From Petrolisthes cinctipes (lineage: Eukaryota > Arthropoda > Malacostraca > Decapoda > Porcellanidae): 64,000 nt of DNA. Positions 1 through 13,689 of the stretch are shown here, piece by piece (position 1 is the stretch's first letter; each line of letters begins with the position of its first letter). The translations under genes were made by a program, and so were the position numbers. The notes under the pieces were generated by a model that saw only the letters and a list, made by a program, of their open reading frames with translations, did no database searches and had not been told where the DNA came from. The stretch spans positions 1 through 64,000 of the forward strand of contig JAWQEG010003695.1 in the NCBI GenBank assembly GCA_033782935.1, in the 5' to 3' direction.

Positions 1-311
1 AGAAAAGTGTAAAAGTAATTGAGATACGGAGGAAAAGTGCAGCAGTTGATGAGATTATAATTATGGTGACTCGGTAGAACGTGATAATGTGATGCTGTTA
101 GAAGATAAAGACAGTACATTTATTTTAGTATGATAACACGACTCTTGTGCTGCTCCGTCCTTTTTACTGTATACTCCTTATTACACGCACACATGCATCC
201 ACTCTCTCTCACACGCCCGCTTCTACCGTACCATACATTAAGACACAAAGACTTAAATTATAGCGACTAACAACACACCTCTCACACATATGTATACACG
301 CACACTGACGT

Positions 312-314
<3 letters not shown>
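1..314. other. Unannotated AT-rich stretch
   Basis: No coding or repeat signal beyond short CA/CT-rich runs near 185-215 and 270-310. Open frames here come from the adjoining CT tract. Confidence 0.5.

Positions 315-385
<71 letters not shown>
315..385. repeat. (CT)n microsatellite
   Basis: Uninterrupted CT dinucleotide tract of about 71 bp. It creates Arg-Glu repeat frames on the minus strand that should not be read as protein. Confidence 0.97.
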
Positions 386-388
<3 letters not shown>

Positions 389-1559
389 CATATACACAGT
401 TTTACAGTGAGAAGTGCAACGATTTCCCAACCTGACATTGCTTCGACCCTCACTCTATCGTAACAGCACAACTCATCTTGTAAATGGACACTGTGATGAG
501 AATGTCCAAAATTACAAAATGTTAGTATAACAGTGAAATACAACGTCATACGCAGAGAGAGAGAGAGAAAAAAAAACGTGGTGGAGGTTGGTATGATTGA
601 GGAGCTTCTAAACAAGGGCAGCTACCTATCTCTTTCCTTGCATGCTTATTATTTTTTATTTATTTTTTATCGACTAGCTCTTTTTCCTATCAATTGACAC
701 ATGTACCTACTTTGAAGTAAAAACTTGGTCAAATGTACAGTACGCTTGTATGCATATCGAGATTATGTACCCTGGCGTCACTTTTCCACACCCAGCATTT
801 GGCGTCATTTTTTGGGATCACTCTGTGCAAGATCCACGTTAGCACCTTAACCCCAGCACCTCAGAGTGAGAGGAAATAGGGAGGTAGAAGTGGAGAAAGG
901 GAGTGAGTGTTAATGTATTGTGTTCACGCCCATCATCACTGTCCCCAGGTAGAAAATACTCAGATGCAATCATTTGTGCAACTTTAAGAGAACACTCGGT
1001 AAATGTTATAGCATAAGCTTGCGTGCCTCATATGAAGCAAATAATGTTATATCAGTTTGAAAGAGATTGGTGTATACTTTTATGTGGTAGCTTATTACTG
1101 CTTGAATAAAGTGGAAAAACCAATCTAACTGAATAGAAAGCCTGAACATTTTTCGTACAATGCATTTGATAGGCTATCTTTATGAAGCAGTGAAAAATTA
1201 TGGCATGTTCAAAATGTTCTTTGCTTCATGTAATATTCAAGGAGCACTTCCCACAACATCACGCAATCAACATACAGTCAGGAAATATAGTTCATTTAAT
1301 ATTTTTCTTTGGGATAATTTAATTGTCCCTGATAGTAACCACGAGACGTATTTAGGTCACGTCTTGAGTTGAGTAATGTTTTTCAGTCCTAAAGCTGAAA
1401 TAGGTTTGCCACTTATACTATGCTAGATCTAATGTATTCTTTAGTAACTGTTGGGTAGAAAAGTGTTTACATAAATATTAATTGGGACTTTTACTTCTGA
1501 CTGTGCCAACAAATTGATAAACGCCGATGAATGGAAGCATCCTAAGTGTTGATATTGGA
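386..1559. other. Unannotated stretch
   Basis: AT-rich sequence with a short GA run near 552-568. I see no gene, RNA or repeat that I can name. Confidence 0.4.
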
Positions 1560-1712
1560 TTAAGGACCCTGTGTCGTAGTCAGAAAATTGGAGGTAAATG
1601 AGTCCTTCAAATATTGTCACGAAACACCACCTATAAGGAAGGAGCTTGTTTCGTGCATGGTTAGGTGGAATCAGAAGCCTACATTTTTTATACACGATCA
1701 CAGGGCCCTTAA
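1560..1712 (+). mobile_element. TTAA-bounded MITE-like element, family A
   Basis: A 153-bp element bounded by TTAA on both sides. Inside the TTAA the ends are inverted copies: GGACCCTGTG on the left and CACAGGGCCC on the right. The body carries the family marker GAGTCCTTCAAATATTG and a CACGAAAC/GTTTCGTG inverted pair. Other copies are at 4550, 5455, 14248, 16556 and 58610. TTAA target duplications are typical of piggyBac-type transposition, so a non-autonomous piggyBac-like element is the likeliest class, but no transposase is present here. Confidence 0.8.
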
Positions 1713-1797
1713 GAGCTGATTGAATAGAACATACTATATCAGCATTCATAGTGACCACACAGTTCAGTTGTCACACTCACTACATCACTCATGCTGT

Positions 1798-1958
1798 TTA
1801 AGGGGAGGGTATAGTTTTGGCATTCACGGAGATAATGATTCCTCCAAACTATTCCCAGCAACATGCCACCATTATTTTTGTTAATCTGGTCATGTTTCCT
1901 GGTATATTTTGGAGGAATCAAGGCGCTCTAATGTACCAAAAGTATATTCTCTCCTTAA
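1798..1958 (-). mobile_element. TTAA-bounded MITE-like element, family B
   Basis: A 161-bp element with TTAA at both ends, in the opposite orientation to the copies at 17381, 39485 and 49455. It contains the markers ATGATTCCTCCAAACTATTC and GGTATATTTTGGAGGAATCA, which form an inner inverted pair around CCACCATTATTTTTGTTAAT. Family A shares the GATTCCTCC and ATGCCAcGAAACA modules. Confidence 0.78.
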
Positions 1959-3169
1959 TAACCAAAACCATTTAATACAAACTTCAGCCATCAAAACTGC
2001 AAGTGTTCAGTCACAAGTCATTAATAATTGCTGTCTATTAACTTTCGTTCGGATACTTTCAAATTACAGTACGCGACTGTAAAATCAACCATCAAAGCAT
2101 AACATTGCCTACAATAATTATACCCATCATTAGTCCTGATCGCATGTCTAGTTGTACCCAGCCTTTCAGCTTATATGGGATACATTCAGTGGCAAAAAGG
2201 CATACGTACTGAGGGCAACACACTTAAAAGTTACGCAGTAAATAAATTATAATTATGTGACCAAAGTAAGAGTTTAAAATAATCAAAAGAAGGTTTTTTC
2301 TTAAATTAGATCCTTCAAAAACATGTTGACAGTAAAATTCACGGATATTGTTACCTCTACCAGGAAGTTATGTTTTTTGTTCGGGTTGTTTGTTTGTCTA
2401 TTTGTGTGTTTGTTTAGGTTTTGGTTTGTCTGTTTATTAGCATGAGTATGCAAAAAGTTATCTGGAGATTTTTATGAATAATTTACTGAAAGTAGCCTCG
2501 TGACAAACAACAACTGATTAGATCTTGGGATGGAACGAGATCTTGACTGAGAACTATAACTACGGGCTTATGAATTTATTGTATATCTTGGCTGAAGCGA
2601 TGAAGGTAAAATTGTGTGCTCTTGTTCGTAGACTTTCAAGATCTGGCAGAGGTTTGCGGTCACTGAATGCTATTTTGTTAATTAGTTTCCGTTGCCCTGT
2701 GGTCGGAAATGATAAAATGTCATCCGTCCGCGACACTGTGTACCAATCTATTACATAATAGTGAATGAATGACCTTTCATATAATGTTGATCAGAGTTTG
2801 TTATTTCGTATGAACAGTCAAATGTGTAAATCCAACAGGCAGCTGGAATATGTGTCTTGTATTTGGACAGTAAAGGTTGTTAATCCTTCATAAGCAGATA
2901 ATATGAGAGCTTTACTGATGATGAAAACTATTTATATCAACAGCAGCAGCAGCAACAACACCAGCAACCTACTTAGTATAAAGAGATATACCAACAAACC
3001 CGCTATATGATTTTTCTACAACAGCGTATTTCTGTGACGAACAAAAAAAGAGAGTTGAAGAAAAAAATGTGGATTGAAAAAAGTGGAGGAAGAGAGTGCA
3101 AAAGAGTAAAGGAAATAAATGGAAAGACATGGCTGAGGATGAATGGGAGGGAACGATGAGAGATTTGAA
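1959..3169. other. Unannotated stretch
   Basis: AT-rich sequence with a short CAG/CAA run near 2939-2967. Small open frames show no recognisable domain. Confidence 0.4.
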
Positions 3170-3640
3170 GAAGGGTGTGTGTGTGTGGGGGGGGGGAGAA
3201 ACATGGAGAAAGAAGAAGAGGAGGGAAGGAGAGAAGGAGGGCGGGGAAGGGGGTGAGGAACATGGAGTGAGAAGAAGAGAAGGAGGGAAGGATAGGAGGA
3301 GGGAGGGAAGAGGAACATGGACTTGAGAAGAATAGGAGGAGGGAAGGAGAGGAGGAGGGAGGGGAAGAGGAACATAGACTTTAGAAGAAGAAGAGAAGGA
3401 GGGAAGAAGAGAAGGAGGGAGGGGAAGAGGAATATGGACTGAGAAGAAGAAGAGGAGGAAGGAAGGAGAGAAGGAGGGAGGAGAAGAGGAACATAGACTT
3501 AAGAAGAAGAGAAGGAGGGAAGGAGAGAAGGAGGGAGGAGAAGAGGAACATGAAGTGAGAAGGAGGGCAGGGGAAGAGGAATCTGGACTGAGAAGAAGAA
3601 GAGGAGGAGGGAAGGAGGGCAGGGGAGGGATGAGAAACCT
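3170..3640. repeat. Polypurine minisatellite, ~59-bp unit
   Basis: The plus strand is almost pure A/G. Each unit begins near GAAGAGGAACATAGACTTAA and continues with GAAGGAGGGAGG-type sequence. Starts near 3256, 3310, 3366, 3425, 3484, 3541 and 3573 give about seven degenerate copies. Pro/Ser-rich open frames on the minus strand are composition artefacts. Confidence 0.85.
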
Positions 3641-4047
3641 GAACTTGGGCATGAGGTGAGTTTGGGATGGGATGTCTCTGGAGGCAGTAATAGCAATCTT
3701 TGAAAGAGGCTAAATTGGGAGGACCACATCATCTCCATCCTGAGTCCTTCATTCACTGGGATATTGGCCACCTTTCCTTCTTCACTATTTATCGGTTTTT
3801 CATTTATTTTTATTTTTTCCCTTCTCTTTTGCTCTTCATTCGACCAATTCGTCTACTCTATTCTTTTTCTTTCCTTTCTGTTTATTTTTTTTCTTGTTTA
3901 GGACTGTCAATATGTCTAATGTATTCTGGCATTCACTCCCGCCAATTGCCTCAATGTTGAAGTGCTATTGTTCACTTCCAGGTAAATACAAAGTAGTTTT
4001 ATTCTTCTATCTTTCTTTTGTTATTTATACCGTGACCTGAGCGTGAG

Positions 4048-4048
<1 letters not shown>
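3641..4048. other. Pyrimidine-rich unannotated stretch
   Basis: T- and C-rich sequence between the purine minisatellite and the CT tract; nothing recognisable. Confidence 0.4.
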
Positions 4049-4113
<65 letters not shown>

Positions 4114-4116
4114 AGA
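4049..4116. repeat. (CT)n microsatellite
   Basis: CT tract to 4110, followed at once by GAGAGA, so the end is a short self-complementary junction. Confidence 0.96.
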
Positions 4117-4549
4117 TCAGAACTTAAACTATAGCCTAATCTAATAAAAAAGTAATATTAGGAAAATACCATTTCGAAAAAATAATTTTCACCGAAAATA
4201 GCATTTTTTTTTATAAAAGTAAACTATTAAAATCGAAAAAAATTATCCTTAAAAAATAAACACAGACGTAAAGGAAACAATTGCTACAGAAGGATTTATC
4301 GCCATTATAATGCGTTTTCCAGATTGTAATGTACGATGTGGACAATAAAACAGCGTGACCTTTCTCCAACACACATCAAACATACCAAATTGCTTTTTGT
4401 AAACACATCTGTCCATTTATGAACTTACCAATTCAGTGTTTCAGGTGATAAATTATTAACGTTTGTTATGGATGTAGAAGTGTCACTCTGCATGTGTATC
4501 GGGGCTGTCATAGCTTCCTCAGACTCGTACAATTTCGTGTATCCTAATC
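4117..4549. other. Unannotated AT-rich stretch
   Basis: No feature recognised. Confidence 0.4.
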
Positions 4550-4703
4550 ACGGGGAGTAAAATGAGTCCTTCACATATTGCCACAGAACACCACCTATAT
4601 GGAAGGAGCGTGTTTCGTAGCAGAGTCAGACAGAAGCCACCAATTCTCATACACGATCACAGTCAGATGCCACCAATTCTCAACACGATCACAGGGTCCT
4701 TAA
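4550..4703 (+). mobile_element. Family A MITE-like element, degenerate
   Basis: Contains GAGTCCTTCACATATTGCC and ends CACAGGGTCC followed by TTAA at 4700-4703. The left terminus is eroded. An internal stretch (GCCACCAATTCTC...CACGATCACAG) is duplicated in tandem, which the other copies lack. Confidence 0.65.
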
Positions 4704-5199
4704 TTAAGAGGGTCTCAAAAAACTCCCAATAGTCTAAGCGAAGACTGTTTGACCCGAGACTGGAAAATATACACACTATATTATACTGTAGATGCTCGTG
4801 TGATTACCCTTCTTGTCTTGTTCGTCTTTGGTACTGTTGCTCCTTCACTCAGCCTCTGCTCTTCGTCTCTCTTACATGGCCAGTGAGTATGATTTACGAG
4901 GCAGGCAGAAAATACAATTATAACCCTTCACTATAAGATTTTCCGCGCCACCGCCTGCAGCTGTAAGTGCCCGCCAAAAAAGTAATACCCGTTTCTCGTC
5001 CTATTTCAGCCTTAATTCTTCACCTGGACTATAAATCATAAAATCAGTGAGGCGGATGTAAAAATGAGCTGGTTATGAGAACAATTGCCGTTATTTCTGC
5101 AGTCACGACACGCCATGACAATATTGTGTGCAAATCGTATATTGCAACTTATTCAACGAGGAGAAATATTTGAAGCTCCATGCCATTACCATACATTAT
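4704..5199. other. Unannotated stretch
   Basis: No gene or named repeat recognised. Confidence 0.4.
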
Positions 5200-5395
5200 C
5201 TATTAAAGGGGAGATTATCTTGTTGGTGAATTGGAAGGTTTTTGATTCCTCCAAGCTATGCCACGAAACAGATCCCCCATTAGTTTACTATTGGAGGCGT
5301 ATGTTCCCTGGTACAGTTTTTTTTTATTTTTTTTATTCAGTAGTCCTCCAATTTACCAACAATAGAATCTCTCCTTATCTTAACGTAGCACAATA
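5200..5395. mobile_element. Possible A/B-type element, very degenerate
   Basis: Begins ATTAAAGGGGAG, contains TGATTCCTCCAAGCTATGCC and CACGAAACAGA, then CCTCCAATTTACCAACA, and ends CTCCTTATCTTAAC. These are modules of both families, with a T-run insertion near 5318-5335. Boundaries are uncertain. Confidence 0.4.
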
Positions 5396-5454
5396 TACCC
5401 ATGATACGTGACAACATAATTATTCCCAACCAGAGGACTTGCTGGATCCACAAC

Positions 5455-5603
5455 TTCCCAGTGATCGTGAACGAGAATTGGAGGCTTCTGATTCCTCCTG
5501 ACTCTTCCACGAAATAAGCTCCTTCACTATCGGTGTTGTTTCGTGGCAGTGTTTGAAGGAGTCATTTACCTCTAATTTGTTGACTACATCTCAGTCCTCT
5601 TAA
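5455..5603 (-). mobile_element. Family A MITE-like element, reverse orientation
   Basis: Contains GGAGGCTTCTGATTCCTCCT, CCACGAAATAAGCTCCTTC and GTTTGAAGGAGTCATTTACC, the reverse of the 1560 copy. TTAA is present at 5600-5603; the left end is diverged. Confidence 0.65.
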
Positions 5604-6640
5604 CTTGGCTCAATGTGGGAGGGATGAAACCAGCCAAGCCTCTTGCAACTTATCTTTTCGTCTTTGCATTTAAATGAGCTGTACAGATCAAAGAATTTGT
5701 GATTTTGTCAGGAAATGTATAATAGAGATACTGTAATAAGCTGATATAATTCTTTACCCTTCCTTTTATTTTTTGTATTGTCATACTTTTGTCCCTTTGT
5801 CAGTCTTTGTTTATTCTTTTCTTCCTTAACTATTTCATTTTCATATTTAATTGGTTCTTGTCAATCTTTTCTCTCTGGGTTATTGTCTTCCTCTCATTCT
5901 TTCAAAATTACACCTCTTGCTTCCTCATTTCCATCATTCCTCAACGCTCTATAGTTCCCCTTTCCTTTCACAATACCGTCATCATTCACATCATTCCTCT
6001 GTCCCCTCTATTTGATTAATTATTATCCACCACCGCCACCACCACAACAACAACTACAACCACTATCACTGCTACTACTTCCCTCACTACCACCACCACC
6101 ACCACCCCCCTCATCATCAACATCAGTCTCTTCCCTCTTTTCCCCTCCTCCTCTTCCTGCACATCCTTTTTTCACTTTACTCTCCTTTCCTTCATCCTGG
6201 TAGATAACTTATTGTATACTCAAGCATATTTCCCCTTCTACTTTTCCTCCTCGTATTCTTATTCTTCTTCCTCCTCCTCCTCACCGCAGCATTAGGGAGG
6301 GAATTGACTGAACATGAAGACACATTTCCTCCATCCTTGCTCCCTTTATCTTCTCCAAATTACGTCGTATATTTTGTTCCCACTCTTGTCTCTCCTTTTT
6401 CACTCATTCTCATCTCACTTTCAGACTCTCCCCTCTCTCACATTTACTCATCATCTTTCTCTCTTACCTTTTATTTATCTTCCTCCGTTCCTCTCAATTT
6501 TCCCTCTCTTCTCCTTCCTCCCCCTCTCATTTACTCACTTTCTTCTCACGTCCACAAGTATTTTACTCAGCATCTCCTTTTGCTACTCATTTTCTGAGAT
6601 CAAAACCTGATACTCATTTTTTCTCTCTATTATGCCCACA

Positions 6641-6645
<5 letters not shown>
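5604..6645. other. Pyrimidine-rich stretch with (CCA)n-like run
   Basis: Strongly C/T-rich from about 5800. A CCA/CAA-type imperfect trinucleotide run lies near 6027-6120. Leu/Ser/Pro-rich frames are low complexity. No gene seen. Confidence 0.5.

Positions 6646-6730
<85 letters not shown>
6646..6730. repeat. (GA)n microsatellite
   Basis: About 85 bp of uninterrupted GA, then ATAGAGAAGA. Confidence 0.97.
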
Positions 6731-6737
<7 letters not shown>

Positions 6738-7512
6738 AGACATTTCCCATTACATTTGTTATAATCTTGCTGAAAACAAAACACAGCCAAACATACATTC
6801 CTCTTAAGAAGGAACTATAGTTTCATTCTTATGGCAACACTCGGAATATCTCGTAAATTTTCATCAAGATCTAGCCATTAGTCTGACCGTGATCCTTCTG
6901 TTATTTTCACGTACCATTCTGAAATTGGATAAACAATAAAGTACATGACACTAAAAAACCAGAGTGGTGCCATCTGTCACCAGAAGTTTGTCAGTGCAGT
7001 CATTCGTTGGCTGGAGGTGGAGTAAGTACTCATTATTTTCATCACACTAACTTGGTTCTCATGGGAACTTTCTACTTGCTTATGCTCCATGTTTGTATAT
7101 GGGTGACGAGTCGTGAACTATAAAACCAAGTTATGGCCCTGACTTCTCTTTTTAGTTTCTCTGGTTAGCTTCATACTTATATACACCCAACACTCAACTC
7201 TTAAAGTATTGATCCTTATTTTCTTCTTTCGGTGTTCCTTTTTGTTCCTTTTTCTTTTTTCTTTTTGTAGCTATTTCGTTTCTTGTGAGAGTTCAAAGGA
7301 ACCAATAAACTCCTGAGATTGGATTTTTATAGCGAAATATATAATGCCAAACTATGCTATGAAGCTTCTCTCTCATTACAAATGCTACTGTATGAAAGAC
7401 AATTGTGGTACAGTCTCAGCAGATAGTGTACCATTAGCCTTCTATTCCCCAACAACATTACAGCCTCAGTGTAAGATTTGATGGTCGATACGCAGCCCCC
7501 AGTGGGAAGCCC
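6731..7512. other. Unannotated stretch
   Basis: AT-rich, no feature recognised. A GTAAGTACTC donor-like string near 7022 has no supporting exon. Confidence 0.4.
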
Positions 7513-7669
7513 TTAAGGTGGGAGGTAAATACAGTGCTGCTAAATCTGGAGTAACAGAACTATTCCAAGCAACAGACTACCATTATTTTTGTCCATCTGT
7601 TCCTGTTTCTTGGTATACTTTGGAGGGATCAAGGCGCTCCAATGTACCACACGTATACCATCCCCTTAA
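7513..7669 (-). mobile_element. Family B MITE-like element
   Basis: Bounded by TTAA at 7513-7516 and 7666-7669 (157 bp). Contains CAACAGACTACCATTATTTT and CTTGGTATACTTTGGAGGGA, close to the 1798 copy. One of the GATTCCTCC modules is lost. Confidence 0.75.
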
Positions 7670-8594
7670 TTTGTGGAAGTGAATGTCCACACTGGAGAAA
7701 ACAGCGTAACAAGATTTCCCCGTAATGACGTTGGTTTATATTTGTGGCAAGTTCAGAGTGTGGCTCGTGCCGTGGTCTGGTGTTTTTACTACACCCTCTT
7801 ATTTAATCAGTGCTTTGTGAATTAGTATCGCTAATTTGCGTGGCGCAATATTCCACGGGTGGAGTGGGTGATTAGTGTGTTCATTAGGTATGGAAATGGA
7901 GTGTGTTTTGGAGACGTAGAGGAGGTGGTGGTCGAGTGGTGAATAGAGTGCTTTACTACACACATTAACATTATTATCATTCATTGAAAGGCTTCCACTT
8001 GTTCCTTTGGGTGATCCCGCTCAATCCTACAAGGTGAGTACACCAGGTGTGTGAGAATTAGTATGTGGCATTACTTTATATTCTCCCTCTTCTTCTCACT
8101 TACCATCTTGCTGTTGTCATTTACTTCAATTATTACAATCATTATTAGATCTCCTCTGTAGCTTTGTATTTCTCTCGCTATTTATACAGTCACCAAGCTA
8201 TACTATTTATTCACTCATAATTATCTTTATAAGAAGAATAACTGTCCCTTATAATGATTTTTTAATACCATCCCAAAACAACCTATATAGAATGTGTCTG
8301 AACCACTTACCGTACTCTGCCAGTAATCTGTAAGGTGTTAAATCCAAGAATATTATCGAAAGAGGAAATTGTTTGTTTCTCACCAGCAAATGGAAAAAGT
8401 TTTAATCTGTGGAACATTAGGAGTGGTTCCCTCCGATAACAAAAGTCCTTTGACGGAGAAAATGGCAAATGTTGTCAGCTGTTGTTTTAATTAAAGGATT
8501 AAGCTGGAGGGGGAGTTGAGGCTGTGGACGAAGTGAAGATTACTGAGTCCGTCCAGTCATACAAATAAATAAATAAACAATTCTGCCAAAGTAA

Positions 8595-8596
<2 letters not shown>
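7670..8596. other. Unannotated stretch
   Basis: No gene or repeat recognised. Confidence 0.4.

Positions 8597-8655
<59 letters not shown>
8597..8655. repeat. (AC)n microsatellite
   Basis: About 59 bp of AC, followed by GAGGGAGAGGGAGAGG. Confidence 0.97.
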
Positions 8656-8658
<3 letters not shown>

Positions 8659-8729
8659 GGAGAGGGAGAGGGAGAGAGAGGGGAGGTGAGGTGAAAGTGA
8701 GGCAGTCAACGGTAGTATACGTTTATGAG

Positions 8730-8787
<58 letters not shown>
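8730..8787. repeat. (AC)n microsatellite, second tract
   Basis: About 58 bp of AC, 75 bp after the previous tract. The two tracts flank a G/A-rich spacer. Confidence 0.97.
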
Positions 8788-8788
<1 letters not shown>

Positions 8789-9229
8789 CCTCTCCCTCTC
8801 GTCTCGTCCCTCTAATAGTGACTCGACTTGACCAACTTTCCATCATCCACTCTCCTGAAATTACCTCTCTTATGTCTTCCCTTCAGGCCTACCTCTCACT
8901 TCATTATTCCTATACCCTCTCCCATCCTCCCTCCCTCCCTCCCTCCCCCTCTTATAAATATTATCTACCGTCCCTCCCTCCCTTCCCTCCCTTTTTTCCT
9001 TCTTTTTGTCCCTCCCCTTCATCTCTTTCCTCCCCTCCATCAGTAATTGCCTTTCCCCCTCCCTTTCCACCTCTCCAATTACCCACTTCCATCCCTGTGT
9101 GTACCCACTCTCACCCTCTATCCGTTTCACACACCTCCATACCTAATTTCACTCCTCTCTCTCAAATCTTCCATCCCTGCTTTTTCACCACATCTCTTAT
9201 ACTCTCTCTTTCTCACTCCCTCTAACACA

Positions 9230-9305
<76 letters not shown>

Positions 9306-9570
9306 TATACCTTCTCCCACTCTCACTTATGCACCTTCCCTACCTTTCACCTCCTCCTCGTTTCCTTCATATTCTCCTTACACTCCCTCCCTTCCTCTCA
9401 CATCTTCCCTACCTTCCACCTCCTCCTCTTCATCCCCTCCAAACCACCACCTTCATATTCTCCTCACACGCCCTCCCTTCCTCTCACATCTTCCCTACCT
9501 TCCTCCTCCACCCACCTCCCTCATTTTCTCCTCACACTCCTCCTTCCCTTCCTCCCTACCTGTCAAGTGT
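8788..9570. repeat. Polypyrimidine block with (CT)n core
   Basis: C/T-rich on the plus strand throughout, with (CT)n at 9232-9303 and CCTCCCTCC-type runs near 8930-8990. After 9320 a loose unit with CTTCCCTACCTTCCACCTCC recurs (near 9328, 9396 and 9487). Long Ser/Pro/Leu frames are low complexity. Confidence 0.85.
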
Positions 9571-9778
9571 TAAGTGGGTGGGTGTGTGGGTATTGAATGG
9601 TGTGAGACAGGCTCTATAGAGATGAATGGATGCCTAGAGGGGGAGGTAGACGTAAAGGATGGAAAAGACAGCCAGCCACAGAATCAAGAAAATTTGTGTG
9701 TGTGTGAGTGAGTTCATGTACGTGTAGAAAGGCACGAGAAATAATTATTGTAGTGAAAAATAATAAAGATACATAAGC

Positions 9779-9935
9779 TAAGAGGGTTGTACAGTGTTGA
9801 TAAATCTGGAGCAAATGCTTAGACCAAACTATTCCACGCAACAGGCCACCATTATTTTTGTTATTCTGGTCCTATTTCCTGGCATACTTTGGAGGAATCA
9901 AGGAGCTCTAATTATGTACCAAAAATATACAGTAC
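9779..9935 (-). mobile_element. Family B MITE-like element, degenerate ends
   Basis: Contains CAACAGGCCACCATTATTTT, CTGGCATACTTTGGAGGAAT and TGTACCAAAAATATAC. The TTAA borders are mutated. Confidence 0.65.
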
Positions 9936-11611
<1,676 letters not shown>

Positions 11612-11658
<47 letters not shown>

Positions 11659-11697
11659 ATATATTGGTGGTACCGTACGTTGCTATTTCTCTCTCTC

Positions 11698-11729
<32 letters not shown>
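11612..11729. repeat. (AC)n and (CT)n microsatellites
   Basis: AC at 11612-11656 and CT at about 11690-11729, separated by 33 bp of unique sequence. Confidence 0.94.
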
Positions 11730-11732
<3 letters not shown>

Positions 11733-11889
11733 ATTACAGTAATAGTGTTAGAGATAATCCTTAATGTACCTCTCCGCAGCTGGGTACCAATTCCTAACTC
11801 GATGCTCATCTGTGTGTATATATGGTTGGTTAGATTGTGGCCTGCATGGTTCTCCTCCGTCCATACCATAATAAATACCGATCTGGGGT

Positions 11890-12005
11890 TATGATAATTA
11901 TAAATAGTGTCCAAGGAGTAATGTTATAGTTATGATAATTATACACTGTGTACCAGGAGTGATATTATAGTTATAATAATTATACATAGTGTCCCAGCAG
12001 TGATG
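11890..12005. repeat. 41-bp tandem repeat, ~2.8 copies
   Basis: TATGATAATTATA-type starts at 11890, 11931 and 11973, each followed by a GTGTNCCAGGAGTGATNTTAT-like body. Confidence 0.75.
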
Positions 12006-12220
12006 TCCATAATTTCAGGTACTCGATTTTTAGTACAAGTTACAGTAGTTTTATGAAGGATCGTCATTTTCGCAGCGGTTACCGAGTCCAAATTATTAAA
12101 GAGTAAAAAATGGAGGTGCAATGTAACAGAACATGACACACATTCTCCATTAACTCATAATTATAATTGTAGCATCTGGACCGGTCGCTAATCTGACAAA
12201 CCATCATCGTAGAAACATTA

Positions 12221-12485
12221 TTAAGGGGGTGCGAGAGTAGGGGACATGCTTGGGGTGGGGGGGGGGTTTGGGGGGTGCGGGAATAGGGGACAGGCTTGGG
12301 GGGGGGGGTGCGGGAATAGGGGTACAGGCTTGGGGGGGGTGGGGGGTAGAAAGCCTGTCCCCTATTCCCGCACCCCCCTAACCCCCCCCCCTCCTCCCTC
12401 CCCCAAGCCTGTCCCCCTACTCCCGCACCCCCCAAAACCTCCCCCCCCCCCCCAAACCTGTCCCTCTACTCCTGCACCCCCTTAA
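12221..12485. mobile_element. G/C-rich foldback element bounded by TTAA
   Basis: TTAA at 12221-12224 and 12482-12485 encloses a large inverted repeat. The left arm holds three tandem units of GGTGCGGGAATAGGGGACAG followed by CTTGGGGGG; the right arm holds the same unit three times in reverse complement. The outermost ends match as GGGGGTGCGAGAGTAGGGG against CCTCTACTCCTGCACCCCC. The G/C homopolymers make the exact length uncertain. Confidence 0.75.
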
Positions 12486-12810
12486 TTAAACCAAATAGGA
12501 GTTACTGACTATATGCATACTTTCCTTAGGACACCCGGATGCAACCTTAGTACAACATTAAATAAATATATATAATAATAATTAAATAATAAAAAAAAAA
12601 AATTACTAATGTCTTCAGTAAGTGTAAAAAGTTGTGTAACTAACTAGACGTGGTTGTATCGTTTGGGTCAGCAGCAGCAGCAGTACACACCATTTTTTTT
12701 TTTTTTTTTTTTTTTGTCACGCACACCTTAATGAGGATGTAGGTATGTATGTACGGGGGAGCCTGCTGTGGTTAGTTAGCCCCAGAGGAAACATTTGTAG
12801 TGATGCCCAG

Positions 12811-12811
<1 letters not shown>
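12486..12811. other. AT-rich stretch with poly(T)
   Basis: Contains an AT-rich run near 12555-12602, a CAG run near 12671-12682 and a T homopolymer near 12692-12715. No gene seen. Confidence 0.5.
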
Positions 12812-12877
<66 letters not shown>

Positions 12878-12954
12878 GAGTGAGAGTGAGAGTGAGTGTG
12901 AGTGTGAGTGTGTGTGAGTGTGAGTGTGAGTGTGAGTGTGAGTGTGTGTGTGTG

Positions 12955-12990
<36 letters not shown>
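12812..12990. repeat. (GA)n-(GAGAGT)n-(GT)n compound microsatellite
   Basis: Grades from pure GA, through GAGAGTGAGAGT and GAGTGTGAGTGT, to pure GT. This looks like stepwise expansion of interruptions. Confidence 0.95.
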
Positions 12991-12992
<2 letters not shown>

Positions 12993-13254
12993 GATTTAAT
13001 AGCACGTCTAGATAAATTGAAAGCGATGTTGGGAGACTTGGGGAATAAAACAATGTAAAATAAAAGTCGATCCCTTAGCCACTTGTACTTTTAGAGAATC
13101 TGCTGGAATTTCTCTCATATTCCTCTCTCTCATCTCTTATTGCCAGTACTCATCTCTTTTTTATTACTCATGTCTTCCATCTTTTTTATTATTATCTTTC
13201 TTGCGTTTTCTCCATGCCCTCTTCATAATAATTATAATGGGTACAGAAGTGAGT

Positions 13255-13625
13255 AAAGAAGGAGGAAAAGGAAGGAGGAGGAGGAGGAGGACTTGGAAAT
13301 GATGAAGTAGCTACGAGGGTGGAGAGATTTAGAGGGAGTGGGTGGAGGGAGAATATGGGGGGGGGGGGTGGAGATAATAAAGGGAGGGAGTGGAGAGAGG
13401 AGAGGGAAATGGGGGCTGAGAGATGAGAGGGAGATAGGGATGAGAGATGAGAGGGAGATAGGGGTGAGAAAGGAGAGGGAGATAAGGGTGAGAGATGAGA
13501 GGAGATAGGGGTAAGAGATGAAAGGGAAATAGGGGTGAGAGATGAAAGGGAGATAAGGGTAAGAGGGGAGAGGGAGATAAGGGTGAGAGGGGAGAGGGAG
13601 ATAGGGGAGGGGGGTGTAGGAGTGA
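13255..13625. repeat. G/A-rich minisatellite, ~24-26-bp unit
   Basis: A GGAGGAGG-rich start is followed from about 13400 by a repeated GGGAGATAGGGGTGAGAGAT unit with variants. A G homopolymer lies near 13359-13368. Confidence 0.8.
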
Positions 13626-13689
13626 GTGAGCAGTAACATACCAACCAGATTAAAGTCGTATAGAAGTGAGTCAGAGAGTTGATGGATTG

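Noticed and set aside
2969..3771. Minus-strand frames up to 227 codons
   Set aside because: Products of the ~59-bp purine minisatellite; the protein repeats with the DNA unit.
8725..9619. Two long open frames (166 and 190 codons) rich in Ser, Pro and Leu
   Set aside because: They are translations of AC and CT microsatellites and polypyrimidine DNA, with no complex sequence or domain.
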